Shown here: positions 25,882-34,843 of the stretch, piece by piece
How positions within the stretch are numbered: position 1 is the first letter of the stretch
How the letters are laid out: each line of letters starts with the position of its first letter
Assembly (NCBI RefSeq): GCF_026240095.1
Contig: NZ_JAPIVG010000001.1
Coordinates: 930,001-994,000, forward strand
Length of the DNA stretch: 64,000 bases
Source of the DNA: Pedobacter sandarakinus
GTDB taxonomy: Bacteria > Bacteroidota > Bacteroidia > Sphingobacteriales > Sphingobacteriaceae
Direction: 5' to 3'
The notes under the pieces: model-generated
Seen by the model: the letters and a program-made list of their open reading frames with translations, nothing else
Databases searched by the model: none
What the model was told of the DNA's origin: nothing
Position numbers and translations under genes: made by a program

Positions 25882-27264
25882 ATGAAGTTAACGTTTTGGG
25901 GCGCTGCGCAACAGGTAACAGGCAGTATGCACTTGCTAGAGGTTGGCCATTATAAAATATTAATAGATTGTGGTTTAGACTACGAAAAAGACACTTACCA
26001 GGAAGAGAACCAACAATTTCCATTCGACCCGGAAAGTATTAATTTGGTTATTTTAACCCACGCACACATCGATCATTCGGGTAATTTGCCTACGCTAGTG
26101 CGCATGGGCTTTAGTGGGCAAGTGCTTTGTACCTCTCCCACGGCAGATTTAACTTCGATTTTATTATTCGATTCGGTGGAGCTTTTTTTAAGAAAACAAA
26201 GCAGAAAACCACGAACAAAACGGGGCAATTTTAGCGGTCCGAAACCGCTGTATTTGCACAAGCATGTAATGGATACGATAGATCGTTTTGTAACCATTGC
26301 CTTTAACAAACCATTTAAAATTAATGGCGACATTTCATTAACCTTTATACCTGTGGGGCATTTATTAGGTGCCGCAGCAGCCGTTTTAACCATTAATGAT
26401 AATGGAGCAGAAAAGAAAATCGCATTTTCTGGCGACATCGGCAGGGAGCACTACCCAGTTTTAGTTAAGCCAGAGCCCATACCGCCTGTAGATTATTTTG
26501 TTTGCGAAGCCACTTATGGCGGAAGGTACCATAGCAAAGAAATGACGCTTGAAGACCGATTGGTTAAGGAAATTGAAGAGGCTTGTATTAAAACCCCAGG
26601 CCGTCTAATTATTCCCGCATTTAGTATTGGAAGAACGCAATCGCTGGTTTTTGCGCTTAACCAAATCTTTACCAAAAAACGCTTGCCACCAGTGCAAATT
26701 TTCGTTGATAGCCCGATGGCCATACAAGCTACAGATGTGTACCGAAAGCATCATAATCTGGTTAATCAGGAAGCTAAGGATTTCTACAAAACCATGGGCG
26801 ATGAGTTTGAATTTGAACACCTGGCCTACGTACAAACAATGAAAGAAAGTAAAGACGTTTCTAACTACTTCGACCCTTGTATTATTATTTCTTCGGCGGG
26901 TATGTTAGAAGGCGGCCGAATTCAAGATCATTTATACTACAACATTCAAAACTACTATTGCACTATCCTTTTTATTGGCTATTGCGCAAAAGGAACTCTT
27001 GGCTATAAACTATTAAGTGGTGCACCAATCGTTCGGATTAAAGATCGGGAAATGATGGTTTATGCAACCATTAGGCAAACCGATTTGTTAAGCGGACACG
27101 GAGACCACGACGATCTGGTTAGAACAGTTAAGCAGACCGGGCAACCCAAACAAGTTTTCCTGGTTCATGGTGAAGATAAAAGCTTAACAAGTTTGGCATC
27201 GGCGTTGGAAAATGACGGCTTCAATGTGGTTGCGCCACAAAGAGGCGAAGTTTTCGAGCTATAA
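25882..27264 (+). CDS. Beta-CASP metallo-beta-lactamase-fold hydrolase, probable RNase
   Basis: The 460-aa protein has the metallo-beta-lactamase motif THAHIDHSG (H60, H62, D64, H65), GHLLGAAA with a further His ligand, and FSGDIGREHYP. The beta-CASP insert follows (IPAFSIGRTQSLVFALNQIF, DSPMAIQATDVY), and then an RNA-specificity domain with SGHGDHDDL and VHGEDKSL near the end. Family members (RNase J and CPSF-like) are nucleases acting on RNA. This one resembles the widespread bacterial YSH1/CPSF73-like group. Its substrate is unknown. It is monocistronic. Confidence 0.88.
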   Translation: MKLTFWGAAQQVTGSMHLLEVGHYKILIDCGLDYEKDTYQEENQQFPFDPESINLVILTHAHIDHSGNLPTLVRMGFSGQVLCTSPTADLTSILLFDSVELFLRKQSRKPRTKRGNFSGPKPLYLHKHVMDTIDRFVTIAFNKPFKINGDISLTFIPVGHLLGAAAAVLTINDNGAEKKIAFSGDIGREHYPVLVKPEPIPPVDYFVCEATYGGRYHSKEMTLEDRLVKEIEEACIKTPGRLIIPAFSIGRTQSLVFALNQIFTKKRLPPVQIFVDSPMAIQATDVYRKHHNLVNQEAKDFYKTMGDEFEFEHLAYVQTMKESKDVSNYFDPCIIISSAGMLEGGRIQDHLYYNIQNYYCTILFIGYCAKGTLGYKLLSGAPIVRIKDREMMVYATIRQTDLLSGHGDHDDLVRTVKQTGQPKQVFLVHGEDKSLTSLASALENDGFNVVAPQRGEVFEL

Positions 27265-27315
27265 ATCACAGTATATAACACCGGCTTTGGCTTAGGTGTG
27301 CTTATGCAAAACTGC

Positions 27316-28563
27316 TTATTTCCTGACCTGTCCGTTACCCCGCACAACCCATTTATAGCTGGTAAGTTCCTCCAATCCCATTGGTCCGCGGGCATGAAGT
27401 TTTTGGGTGCTAATTCCAATTTCTGCACCAAGCCCAAATTGCGCACCATCGGTAAAACCTGTAGATGCATTGGCATAGACCGCTGCTGCATCTACCTCAT
27501 TCAAAAATCTGGCGATGGTATCGGCATCTTCAGCAATCACAGCTTCGCTGTGCTTCGAGCTATAAGCTGCAATGTGGTTTAATGCCGTATCTAAACTGTC
27601 TACCACTTTAACAGATAGCTTAAGCGCTAAGAACTCGGTTCCAAAATGTTCTGTTTGGGCCGGCTTTAGTAGTTCAGTGGGGTAGCTATTACTTAATACT
27701 TCGAAACTTGCTGCGTCTGCAAAAATTTCTACTGCCGCAGCTGCCAAAGGAGATAAGAGTTGAGGCAAATCTACCATTCTATTGCGATGTACAAGTACAC
27801 AATCTAAGGCATTGCAAACACTCACCCGCCTGGTTTTTGCATTCAAAATAATGGCTTTGCCTTTTTCTAAATCGCCAGAAACATCAAAATAAGTGTGTAC
27901 AATACCAGCTCCAGTCTCAATCACCGGGATTTTGCTGTTTTCGCGAACATAATTAATTAACGACTGACTCCCACGGGGGATCAATACATCAACAAACCCC
28001 CTTGCATTTAATAAGGCTTCAGTCGCGGCCCGTTCTGCTGGCAACAGGGTTAGCACCTCCGGGTTGATATTGTGATTTTCTAAAACCTGGTGTATCAGTT
28101 TCGTTATCGCCAGATTGGAAAATTCCGCATCGCTGCCGCCTTTTAAAACAGCTACATTGCCGGTTTTAAAACACAAAGAAAATACATCTGCAGTAACATT
28201 AGGACGTGCTTCATAAATAACGCCGATTACGCCAAGCGGCACCCGTAGTTTTTGGATGTGTAATTGGTTATCCAGCACTCTGTCGCTTAAAACCATCCCC
28301 AAAGGACTATCTAGTTCTGCCACATTGCCCACATCAGCAGCAATATCCGTAATACGTTGGCTTGTGAGTTTAAGCCGATCGTATTTCGGGTCTTCAACAG
28401 GCATTTTCGCCAAGTCCTTTTCATTTTCAACAAGAATGGTTGCGGCGTTTTGCACCAAAGCTTCGGCAAGGTCTGCCAATACGTTATCAATAGTTGCTTT
28501 ACTTAACCCAACTAGAGTTCTGCTGGCCTGTGCTGCCTTTTCGAAATATATCTTGTAATCCAT
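27316..28563 (-). CDS. proA: Glutamate-5-semialdehyde dehydrogenase
   Basis: The 415-aa enzyme reduces gamma-glutamyl phosphate to glutamate-5-semialdehyde with NADPH, the second step of proline synthesis. I start it at the ATG at 28563 ([11 protein letters not shown]). The frame is open to 28593, but those extra residues are not family-like. Visible motifs are [25 protein letters not shown]-type [25 protein letters not shown] and the catalytic Cys260 in [11 protein letters not shown]. It lies 48 bp downstream of proB in the classical proBA order. Confidence 0.95.
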   Translation of the reverse strand: MDYKIYFEKAAQASRTLVGLSKATIDNVLADLAEALVQNAATILVENEKDLAKMPVEDPKYDRLKLTSQRITDIAADVGNVAELDSPLGMVLSDRVLDNQLHIQKLRVPLGVIGVIYEARPNVTADVFSLCFKTGNVAVLKGGSDAEFSNLAITKLIHQVLENHNINPEVLTLLPAERAATEALLNARGFVDVLIPRGSQSLINYVRENSKIPVIETGAGIVHTYFDVSGDLEKGKAIILNAKTRRVSVCNALDCVLVHRNRMVDLPQLLSPLAAAAVEIFADAASFEVLSNSYPTELLKPAQTEHFGTEFLALKLSVKVVDSLDTALNHIAAYSSKHSEAVIAEDADTIARFLNEVDAAAVYANASTGFTDGAQFGLGAEIGISTQKLHARGPMGLEELTSYKWVVRGNGQVRK

Positions 28564-28611
28564 TTTGTGTGTGTCGAGATGCGGATAATGCAAAAATTAG
28601 CCCTTATGTCT

Positions 28612-29688
28612 TTAGCTTAAATACAAATAATCGTAGTGAACCAATGCTTTCTGCTTCTTTTGACCCATTCGATCTTTGGCTTTATCAGCACCATATTCGG
28701 CAATCCCCAGGCCAATCAACCGGTTTTCTTCATCTATAATTTTAATAATATCGCCCTTTAAAAAATCTGATTGAACTTCGATAATCCCGATGGGCAGTAA
28801 ACTAGTTGCCTTCCCTGAGGTAAGCACGGCTTTGGCTCCGTCATTCAATTTCACGATACCTGTAGCGGCGGTTTCAGAATGTGCAATCCATTTTTTCTTG
28901 CCCGATTTAATTTTATCAGGTATGAAGCGGGTATGCACAACCTTGTTTTCAAGTAGATCTGCCAATACATTGTTGGTGGTTCCATTTGCAATGTGTACGG
29001 CAATTCCCAACCTGGCTACTTTCTGGGCAATAGTAGATTTGGTAACCATGCCGCCACGGCCAAATTGCGATTTTCCAGTTTGAATGAATGCGGCCAAGTT
29101 ATTAACTGAACCCGAAATTTCTTCTATTACATGCGATCCCTCAACTTGTGGATCGCCATTGTAAATGCCATTTACATTAGATAGGATGATTAACGCATCG
29201 GCATTTAGCATCGATGCAATCAGGCCAGCCAGCTCATCATTATCGGTAAACATCAATTCGGTAACTGAAACCACATCATTTTCATTAACCACCGGTATCA
29301 CATTATTCTGCAACAAAATCTGCAAACAGTTTTTCATGTTCAGGTAATGTGCCCGGTCTCTGAAATCTTCCTTGGTAACCAGCACCTGTGCGCATTTAAG
29401 CTGATGGGCATCAAAAAAGGTTGCGTAAGTATTAATGAGTTTCACCTGGCCTATAGCCGCAAGCAATTGGCGAGTAGTTACAGCATCTTGCTTTTCGGTT
29501 ACTTTAATTAAGCTTCTTCCGGATGCTACTGCCCCAGAAGATACCAAAATAACTTCTATACCTAAAGCTTTTATCTCCGCAATTTGATCTACAAGATGCC
29601 TAATCCGCGTTTCATCTGGCAAGCCATTAGCTTGTGTAATTACATTAGATCCAACTTTTACAACAATTTTTTTGTACCCTAATTTCAT
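28612..29688 (-). CDS. proB: Glutamate 5-kinase
   Basis: The 358-aa enzyme phosphorylates glutamate as the first step of proline synthesis. It is read from the ATG at 29688 (MKLGYKKIVVKVGSN). The amino-acid kinase domain (1-255) shows VVKVGSNVIT, VSSGAVASGR, NENDVVSVTE, FTDNDELAG and GRGGMVTKSTIAQKVARLG. A C-terminal PUA domain covers about 270-358 (GAKAVLTSGKATSLLPIGI). Proline feedback inhibition is usual for the family. It forms an operon with proA. Confidence 0.95.
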   Translation of the reverse strand: MKLGYKKIVVKVGSNVITQANGLPDETRIRHLVDQIAEIKALGIEVILVSSGAVASGRSLIKVTEKQDAVTTRQLLAAIGQVKLINTYATFFDAHQLKCAQVLVTKEDFRDRAHYLNMKNCLQILLQNNVIPVVNENDVVSVTELMFTDNDELAGLIASMLNADALIILSNVNGIYNGDPQVEGSHVIEEISGSVNNLAAFIQTGKSQFGRGGMVTKSTIAQKVARLGIAVHIANGTTNNVLADLLENKVVHTRFIPDKIKSGKKKWIAHSETAATGIVKLNDGAKAVLTSGKATSLLPIGIIEVQSDFLKGDIIKIIDEENRLIGLGIAEYGADKAKDRMGQKKQKALVHYDYLYLS

Positions 29689-30022
29689 CTGCTTCTTCAA
29701 TGGTTTGGGCATTGGCCCATGGCTATCGCTGCTTTAAAAATGCTGTGGCAATTTAGCATCTATTTTTTTGAATTTAAATGATACTGCACATTGATGTTTC
29801 ACTTTTACCAAAATGGCAATTTTTTAAATGTGCAAAGGTTTTTTGTTGCCAAAAGCGTTAAGCTTTGGTTCATAAACCCGACAGAAACGAAAATCGCCCG
29901 ATTTTTCATCGGGAATTGTAGTGCATGGCGGGGCTGAAAACCGCCATGAAAGGTTACCGCTGATTTCCAAATTAAAATCTGACACAAAATGCATAAATTG
30001 CGTTAACCTGAACCAAACCCTC
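29689..30022. other. 334-bp divergent intergenic region between proB and the S9 peptidase gene
   Basis: No gene is visible. It contains copy C of the dispersed two-stem element (29872-29948) next to the peptidase gene. No good promoter match for proB was found. Confidence 0.55.
29872..29948 (+). repeat. Dispersed two-stem element, copy C
   Basis: It starts ATAAACCCGACAG and closes ATGGCGGGGCTGAA. The inner hairpin is CCCGA-TTTTTCA-TCGGG (29897-29913). The closing arm can instead form a perfect 8-bp hairpin CATGGCGG/CCGCCATG (29924-29948), so two competing folds are possible. Confidence 0.68.
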
Positions 30023-32176
30023 ATGAAGAAACGCATTTTACCCGCACTGCTTTTACTCAATGCAATGGCAGCCTGCAATAACCCACAGAAGAAAGAAATG
30101 GAACCCATAAAATGGCCAGATGCTAAAGCGCCCGTTGCCGAAGTTATCCCCTTTAAAAGAATTTTGCATGGAGATACTGTTGTAGACAACTACTACTGGA
30201 TGATCGACTACTTTAAGAAAGGGCCCGATAGCACTAAGGTGGTGAATTATCTTAAAGCCGAAAATGCTTACCTGGATACGATGATGAAGAGCACTGATGC
30301 TTTCCAGGCAGATTTGTTTAAGGAAATGAAAGCCAGAATTAAGGAAAAAGACGAATCTGTTCCTGTTTTCAGGAATGGCTACTTTTATTATTCGAGAACC
30401 GAAGATGGCAAGCAATATTTTAAATACTGCCGTAAAAAAGGAAACTTGAGTGCCAAAGAGGAAGTGTTGTTAGATGTAGATGAAATGGCAAAAGGGCATT
30501 CATACTATAGTGCAACCAGTTTCAGTGTAAGTCCGGATAATAAGTTGCTGGCTTACGGCGTAGACCAGGTTTCGCGCAGGCAGTATACCATTTACATCAA
30601 AAATTTAGAGACTGGCGAAACGTATAAAGACGCCATCACCAATACTCAAGGTCCGGTAGCATGGGCAAACGACAACAAGACTTTCTTTTATACGGCAAAA
30701 AATCCGATAACCTTGCTTAGTGAGAAAATCAAAAAGCATATCCTTGGCGCCGATGCTAAAACTGATGCGGTAGTTTACAATGAGAAAGATAATACCAACT
30801 ATATTGGCGTAGGCAAATCTAAAAACGGGAAGTTCATTTTTATTGCGTCTCAAGGTACCCTTACATCAGAATATAAAATGATAAATGCCGACCAGCCAGA
30901 AAGTGCATTTAAAGTATTCGCTGCCAGAACCAAAGATATGCTTTATGAAGTTATGCCTGTCGACGGAAAATTCTTGATCTTGACCAACTGGAAAGCCAAA
31001 AATTTTAGGTTAATGGAGTGCCCACTAGATAAAACAGAGAAAGAAAACTGGAAAGAAGTGATTGAACACCGTTCTGATGTTTTGCTGGAAAGTGTAGAAG
31101 AGTTTAAAGATTACACTGTGCTATCTGAGCGTAAAAATGGCTTAACTGAGCTCAGGGTATTGAAAAAAGATGGTAGCGATTACTACATTAAATTTGATGA
31201 ACCCGCTTACAATGCCGGGCTTAGCAACAACCCAGAATATAACAGCCAGACTTTACGCTATAATTATACTTCGCTAACTACACCTAGCACGGTTTATGAT
31301 TATAACATGCAGAACAAGGAACAGCACTTGATGAAGCAGCAAGAGATATTGGGTGGCTATAATGCAAAAGATTATGTTACCGAACGGGTTTTCGCCACGG
31401 CCAAAGATGGAACCAAAGTGCCTGTTGCGCTGGTTTATAAAAAAGGTTTCGAGAAAAACGGAAAATCTCCGCTATTACTGTATGGCTATGGATCTTACGG
31501 ATCGAACGCTGATGTTTACTTTACTTCCGTTCGTTTAAGCTTACTGGATCGTGGTTTTGTTTTCGCGATTGCAAATGTACGTGGCGGGCAAGAGTTAGGG
31601 CGGCAATGGTACGAAGATGGTAAGTTAATGAAGAAGAAAAATACTTTTACTGATTTTATTGCCGCCGGCGAATACCTCATCGAGCAGAAATATACCTCTA
31701 AAGGTCATTTATATGCCAATGGAGGAAGTGCCGGAGGTTTGCTGATGGGTGCTGTAGTAAACCTGGCGCCAGATTTATGGAATGGTGTAATTGCCGATGT
31801 GCCTTTTGTAGATGTGGTGAATACGATGTTAGATGAAAGCATTCCGCTTACCACCAATGAATTTGATGAGTGGGGAAATCCGAAGTTTAAGGATGCCTAT
31901 ATGTATATGAAAAGTTACTCACCTTACGAAAATGTAGAACAAAAGGCTTATCCAAACATGCTTGTTACCACCGGCTTGCACGATAGCCAGGTGCAGTATT
32001 TCGAGCCCGCTAAGTGGGTGGCAAAACTTAGGGCAACCAAAACAGACAACAATGTACTCTTGTTAAAAACCAATATGGAGTTCGGGCATGGTGGCGCATC
32101 GGGTCGGTTCGATTACCTAAAAGAGGAGGCGCTGGCTTATGCTTTCCTCTTCAAGCTAGAAGGCATCACTAAATAG
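30023..32176 (+). CDS. S9 family prolyl oligopeptidase / oligopeptidase B-like lipoprotein
   Basis: The product is 717 aa from the ATG at 30023. The signal sequence MKKRILPALLLLNAMAAC has a lipobox ending at Cys18. The open frame runs further upstream through the dispersed element, but the lipoprotein signal fixes this start. An N-terminal beta-propeller (about 80-440) is followed by an alpha/beta-hydrolase domain with NVRGGQELGRQWYEDGK and the triad S569 (GGSAGG), D654 (HDSQVQY) and H689 (GHGG). The motifs match oligopeptidase B, which cuts short peptides after basic residues. Periplasmic location is predicted. Confidence 0.9.
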   Translation: MKKRILPALLLLNAMAACNNPQKKEMEPIKWPDAKAPVAEVIPFKRILHGDTVVDNYYWMIDYFKKGPDSTKVVNYLKAENAYLDTMMKSTDAFQADLFKEMKARIKEKDESVPVFRNGYFYYSRTEDGKQYFKYCRKKGNLSAKEEVLLDVDEMAKGHSYYSATSFSVSPDNKLLAYGVDQVSRRQYTIYIKNLETGETYKDAITNTQGPVAWANDNKTFFYTAKNPITLLSEKIKKHILGADAKTDAVVYNEKDNTNYIGVGKSKNGKFIFIASQGTLTSEYKMINADQPESAFKVFAARTKDMLYEVMPVDGKFLILTNWKAKNFRLMECPLDKTEKENWKEVIEHRSDVLLESVEEFKDYTVLSERKNGLTELRVLKKDGSDYYIKFDEPAYNAGLSNNPEYNSQTLRYNYTSLTTPSTVYDYNMQNKEQHLMKQQEILGGYNAKDYVTERVFATAKDGTKVPVALVYKKGFEKNGKSPLLLYGYGSYGSNADVYFTSVRLSLLDRGFVFAIANVRGGQELGRQWYEDGKLMKKKNTFTDFIAAGEYLIEQKYTSKGHLYANGGSAGGLLMGAVVNLAPDLWNGVIADVPFVDVVNTMLDESIPLTTNEFDEWGNPKFKDAYMYMKSYSPYENVEQKAYPNMLVTTGLHDSQVQYFEPAKWVAKLRATKTDNNVLLLKTNMEFGHGGASGRFDYLKEEALAYAFLFKLEGITK

Positions 32177-32183
32177 TTCAACG

Positions 32184-32223
32184 GGCTTGTTTTACACGAT
32201 GACATTCTTCAATAAAACGAGCC
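32184..32223 (+). terminator. Hairpin downstream of the S9 peptidase gene
   Basis: GGCTTGTTTTA (32184-32194) pairs with TAAAACGAGCC (32213-32223) with one G-T pair. No T-run follows, so the terminator call is weak. Confidence 0.4.
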
Positions 32224-32260
32224 TCTCCAATAACCTAAAACCAATGTTACCTTTAACGCT

Positions 32261-32713
32261 ATGAACGCTAAAGTAAAAATTCTTCAAACCATCCACATGG
32301 CATTATGTGCTGGTGTTTTCCTGTTTGCAGCCGTAACTACCTTCATCACAGGAGAACAATTGTTTTTTGATGCCAATCCGGCACGAACAGCCCCGTTTAA
32401 CCCCATATTTCCAATTGTGGGGCTTATCAGTATTTCAGTAAGTATTATTGCGTTTAAAAATGTAATTGCTAAGATCGACCAAACTGCGAATAGCGAAATT
32501 AAAATTGCCCAGTACCAAACTGCCTTTATGGTTAGCGCTGCGCTATTAGAAGGAGGTGCATTGTTTAATATTGTGGGTTCATTTATTTCACACAATGCGT
32601 TTTTCTTATTGTTTGCCGCCGCGAATCTCATCTTCTTAATTCGCCTTCGGCCAACTAAAGATAAATTGATATCTGCCTTACAATTGCAATATCCAGATAC
32701 AGAAGCTTTATAA
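32261..32713 (+). CDS. Four-helix integral membrane protein, function unknown
   Basis: The 150-aa protein has about four hydrophobic segments (ILQTIHMALCAGVFLFAAVT near 8-27, IVGLISISVSIIAF near 52-65, FMVSAALLEGGALFNIVGSF near 89-108, and FFLLFAAANLIFLIRL near 114-129). A short polar C-terminus ends PDTEAL. No family is recognised. The next gene begins 25 bp later but has its own -7 motif. Confidence 0.75.
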   Translation: MNAKVKILQTIHMALCAGVFLFAAVTTFITGEQLFFDANPARTAPFNPIFPIVGLISISVSIIAFKNVIAKIDQTANSEIKIAQYQTAFMVSAALLEGGALFNIVGSFISHNAFFLLFAAANLIFLIRLRPTKDKLISALQLQYPDTEAL

Positions 32714-32723
32714 CAATAAGCCG

Positions 32724-32731
32724 TATCTTTG
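32724..32731 (+). promoter_or_regulatory. -7 promoter element just upstream of the M16 peptidase gene
   Basis: TATCTTTG matches TAnnTTTG perfectly and ends 7 nt before the ATG at 32739, so transcription would begin at or next to the start codon. Confidence 0.45.
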
Positions 32732-32738
32732 TGTACCA

Positions 32739-33971
32739 ATGGAATACAATGTACATACTTTACCGAATGGCATCCGCTTGTTGCATGTGCCTTCGGCCTC
32801 AACTATATCGCATGCCTGCATCATCGTTAATACTGGTGCCAGGGATGAACCTGAAGGAAAAGCTGGTTTAGCACATTTTATAGAACACCTGATTTTCAAG
32901 CGTACTGAAAAACGCAGTACCAACCAAATTTTAAACCGTTTAGAAAGTGTAGGTGCCGATCTAAATGCTTATACTACTAAAGAATATACCTGTGTTCATG
33001 CATCGTTTTTAAACCCATATTTAGACCGAACGCTTGAGTTATTCAATGATATTATCTTCCATTCTACTTTTCCGGAAGAAGAGATGGATAAGGAAAAAGG
33101 TGTAATTTTAGATGAAATAGCATCTTATTTAGATCAACCTGAAGAAGCGATAAATGATGATTTTGAAGACATGCTCTTTGCTGGAAATCCACTGGGAAAC
33201 AATATTTTAGGCACAACAGATTCGGTAAAAAACTTTACCCGACAGGATGTAATCGATTTTAGAGACGCAAATTACCGTACCAACCAAATTGTTGTTGCAG
33301 TATTAGGCAATTACCCTTTTAAAAGTCTGGTAAATAAAGGCAGCAGGCATTTTGGTAGCGTAGCCGAAAATACACCAATGCAATACCGCGTTAAGCCCGA
33401 AATTTTAGGTCAGAAAAATACAACCGTATATAAACCTATTATGCAAACACATTGCATGTTAGGAGCACAAAGCTTTTCTACCCATCATGCGAGCAAGGCT
33501 GGGTTAATGCTTTTAAATAATTATTTTGGCGGTAATGGCATGAGCTCGGTTCTTAACCTTCAAATTAGAGAGAAATATGGCATTGCCTATACTATAGAAT
33601 CAAATTTTTCGCCGTTAAGTGATACAGGAATATTCTCTATTTATTTTGGAACCGATCAGGAAAAATACAATAAGGCCCTATCCCTCATCTTTAAAGAAAT
33701 TAAAAAGTTAAAGGAAAACCCACTCAACGAAGTACAACTTCAAAAGGCAAAGAATAAGTTTATTGGCCAAATTGCACTCGGTGAAGAAAATAGAATTGGC
33801 TTAATTATTTCAATGGCGAAAAGCCTGATAGACCACAACCAAATCGACTCGTTAGAAACGGTTTTCAGAAAAATTACCGCCGTAACTACGCATCAGATTG
33901 CAGATATTGCTCATCAGGTTTTGGATATAGATCAACTGAACGTTTTTACATTCTCGCCCATAACAGAATAA
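32739..33971 (+). CDS. M16 family zinc peptidase
   Basis: The 410-aa protein is an insulinase/processing-peptidase-type enzyme with the inverted zinc motif HFIEH (H46, E49, H50) and a downstream acidic helix EEAINDDFEDMLF that supplies the third ligand. RTNQIVVAVLGN and GGNGMSSVLNLQIREKYGIAY are family-typical. It lacks a signal peptide, so it is probably cytoplasmic. M16 proteins of this length act as homodimers on peptides. It lies upstream of def, 137 bp apart. Confidence 0.9.
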   Translation: MEYNVHTLPNGIRLLHVPSASTISHACIIVNTGARDEPEGKAGLAHFIEHLIFKRTEKRSTNQILNRLESVGADLNAYTTKEYTCVHASFLNPYLDRTLELFNDIIFHSTFPEEEMDKEKGVILDEIASYLDQPEEAINDDFEDMLFAGNPLGNNILGTTDSVKNFTRQDVIDFRDANYRTNQIVVAVLGNYPFKSLVNKGSRHFGSVAENTPMQYRVKPEILGQKNTTVYKPIMQTHCMLGAQSFSTHHASKAGLMLLNNYFGGNGMSSVLNLQIREKYGIAYTIESNFSPLSDTGIFSIYFGTDQEKYNKALSLIFKEIKKLKENPLNEVQLQKAKNKFIGQIALGEENRIGLIISMAKSLIDHNQIDSLETVFRKITAVTTHQIADIAHQVLDIDQLNVFTFSPITE

Positions 33972-34108
33972 TTCTTATTTTTGCAGGGTCGGGTTCAGTT
34001 GAATGATTTACTGTTTTATTAGTTGCAAACAAGATATTATTATTGGAATCCCGACAAACAAAATAAATCAAAAATTTGGATGCGTGCATCTAGAGAATAT
34101 ATAAAAAA

Positions 34109-34669
34109 ATGAAATTACCTATTGTAGCATACGGAGATCCTGTTTTAAAGAAAGTTGGCAGTGAAATCGATAAAGATTACCCGGAACTAAAGCAGCTCAT
34201 CAGCAACATGTTCGATACCATGTATCACGCCAGCGGAGTTGGTTTGGCGGCACCGCAAATAGGCTTACCTATCCGCTTATTTATTGTAGATACAGGCGAA
34301 GATGAAGAAGGCAACCCAGGCTATAAGAAAGTATTCATTAATGCAGAAATTTTAGAAGAAACCGGCGAACCTTGGTTTTTCAACGAAGGATGTCTGAGCA
34401 TTCCAGATATTCGCGAGAATATCTCCAGAAAGCCGAATGTTAAAATTAAATATCTCGACGAGAATTTTGTATCGCACACAGAAGATGTAGACGGAATGCC
34501 TGCCCGGGTAATACAACACGAATACGACCATATAGAAGGAAAGCTTTTTACCGATAAAGTGAGTATTTTGCGTAAAACCATGCTCAAAAGCAAGCTAGAT
34601 GCTATTGCGAAAGGCAATGTAAAAACAGATTACAAAATGAAATTTGCGAATAAGAGCAAGAAAAGGTAA
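34109..34669 (+). CDS. def: Peptide deformylase
   Basis: The 186-aa enzyme removes the formyl group from the initiator methionine of new proteins. All three motifs are intact: GVGLAAPQIG (43-52), EGCLS (93-97, metal ligand C95) and HEYDH (137-141, ligands H137 and H141, catalytic E138). A basic tail, KFANKSKKR, ends the protein. The 1.3-kb repeat region begins immediately downstream. Confidence 0.96.
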   Translation: MKLPIVAYGDPVLKKVGSEIDKDYPELKQLISNMFDTMYHASGVGLAAPQIGLPIRLFIVDTGEDEEGNPGYKKVFINAEILEETGEPWFFNEGCLSIPDIRENISRKPNVKIKYLDENFVSHTEDVDGMPARVIQHEYDHIEGKLFTDKVSILRKTMLKSKLDAIAKGNVKTDYKMKFANKSKKR

Positions 34670-34693
34670 CAAATTATAGTATAAATTTTTTTT

Positions 34694-34843
34694 TGGAGCG
34701 CAGGGCTTTTGCTAAGATGTTAGCGCTGTCCTGCTTTCCATTTTAGCTCCAATTTTTGCAAAATTGGAGGCTGCCATTTCAATCAGGGCTAAAACCATGC
34801 TGTCCTGCCCTTCGATTTGCGCCGTTGCATAAATCTCATATTT
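34694..34843. repeat. Multi-hairpin segment between def and the tandem array
   Basis: It contains a perfect 10-bp hairpin CTCCAATTTT-TGC-AAAATTGGAG (34747-34769) with no T-run. CTGTCCTGC occurs twice as a direct repeat (near 34728 and 34801), and CCATTTYARYYC-type repeats flank the hairpin. No open frame is convincing. It looks like a structured repetitive element distinct from the 229-bp units. Confidence 0.5.

Noticed and set aside
29921..30022. Longer N-terminus for the S9 peptidase
   Set aside because: The extension crosses the dispersed element and precedes an obvious lipoprotein signal beginning at 30023.
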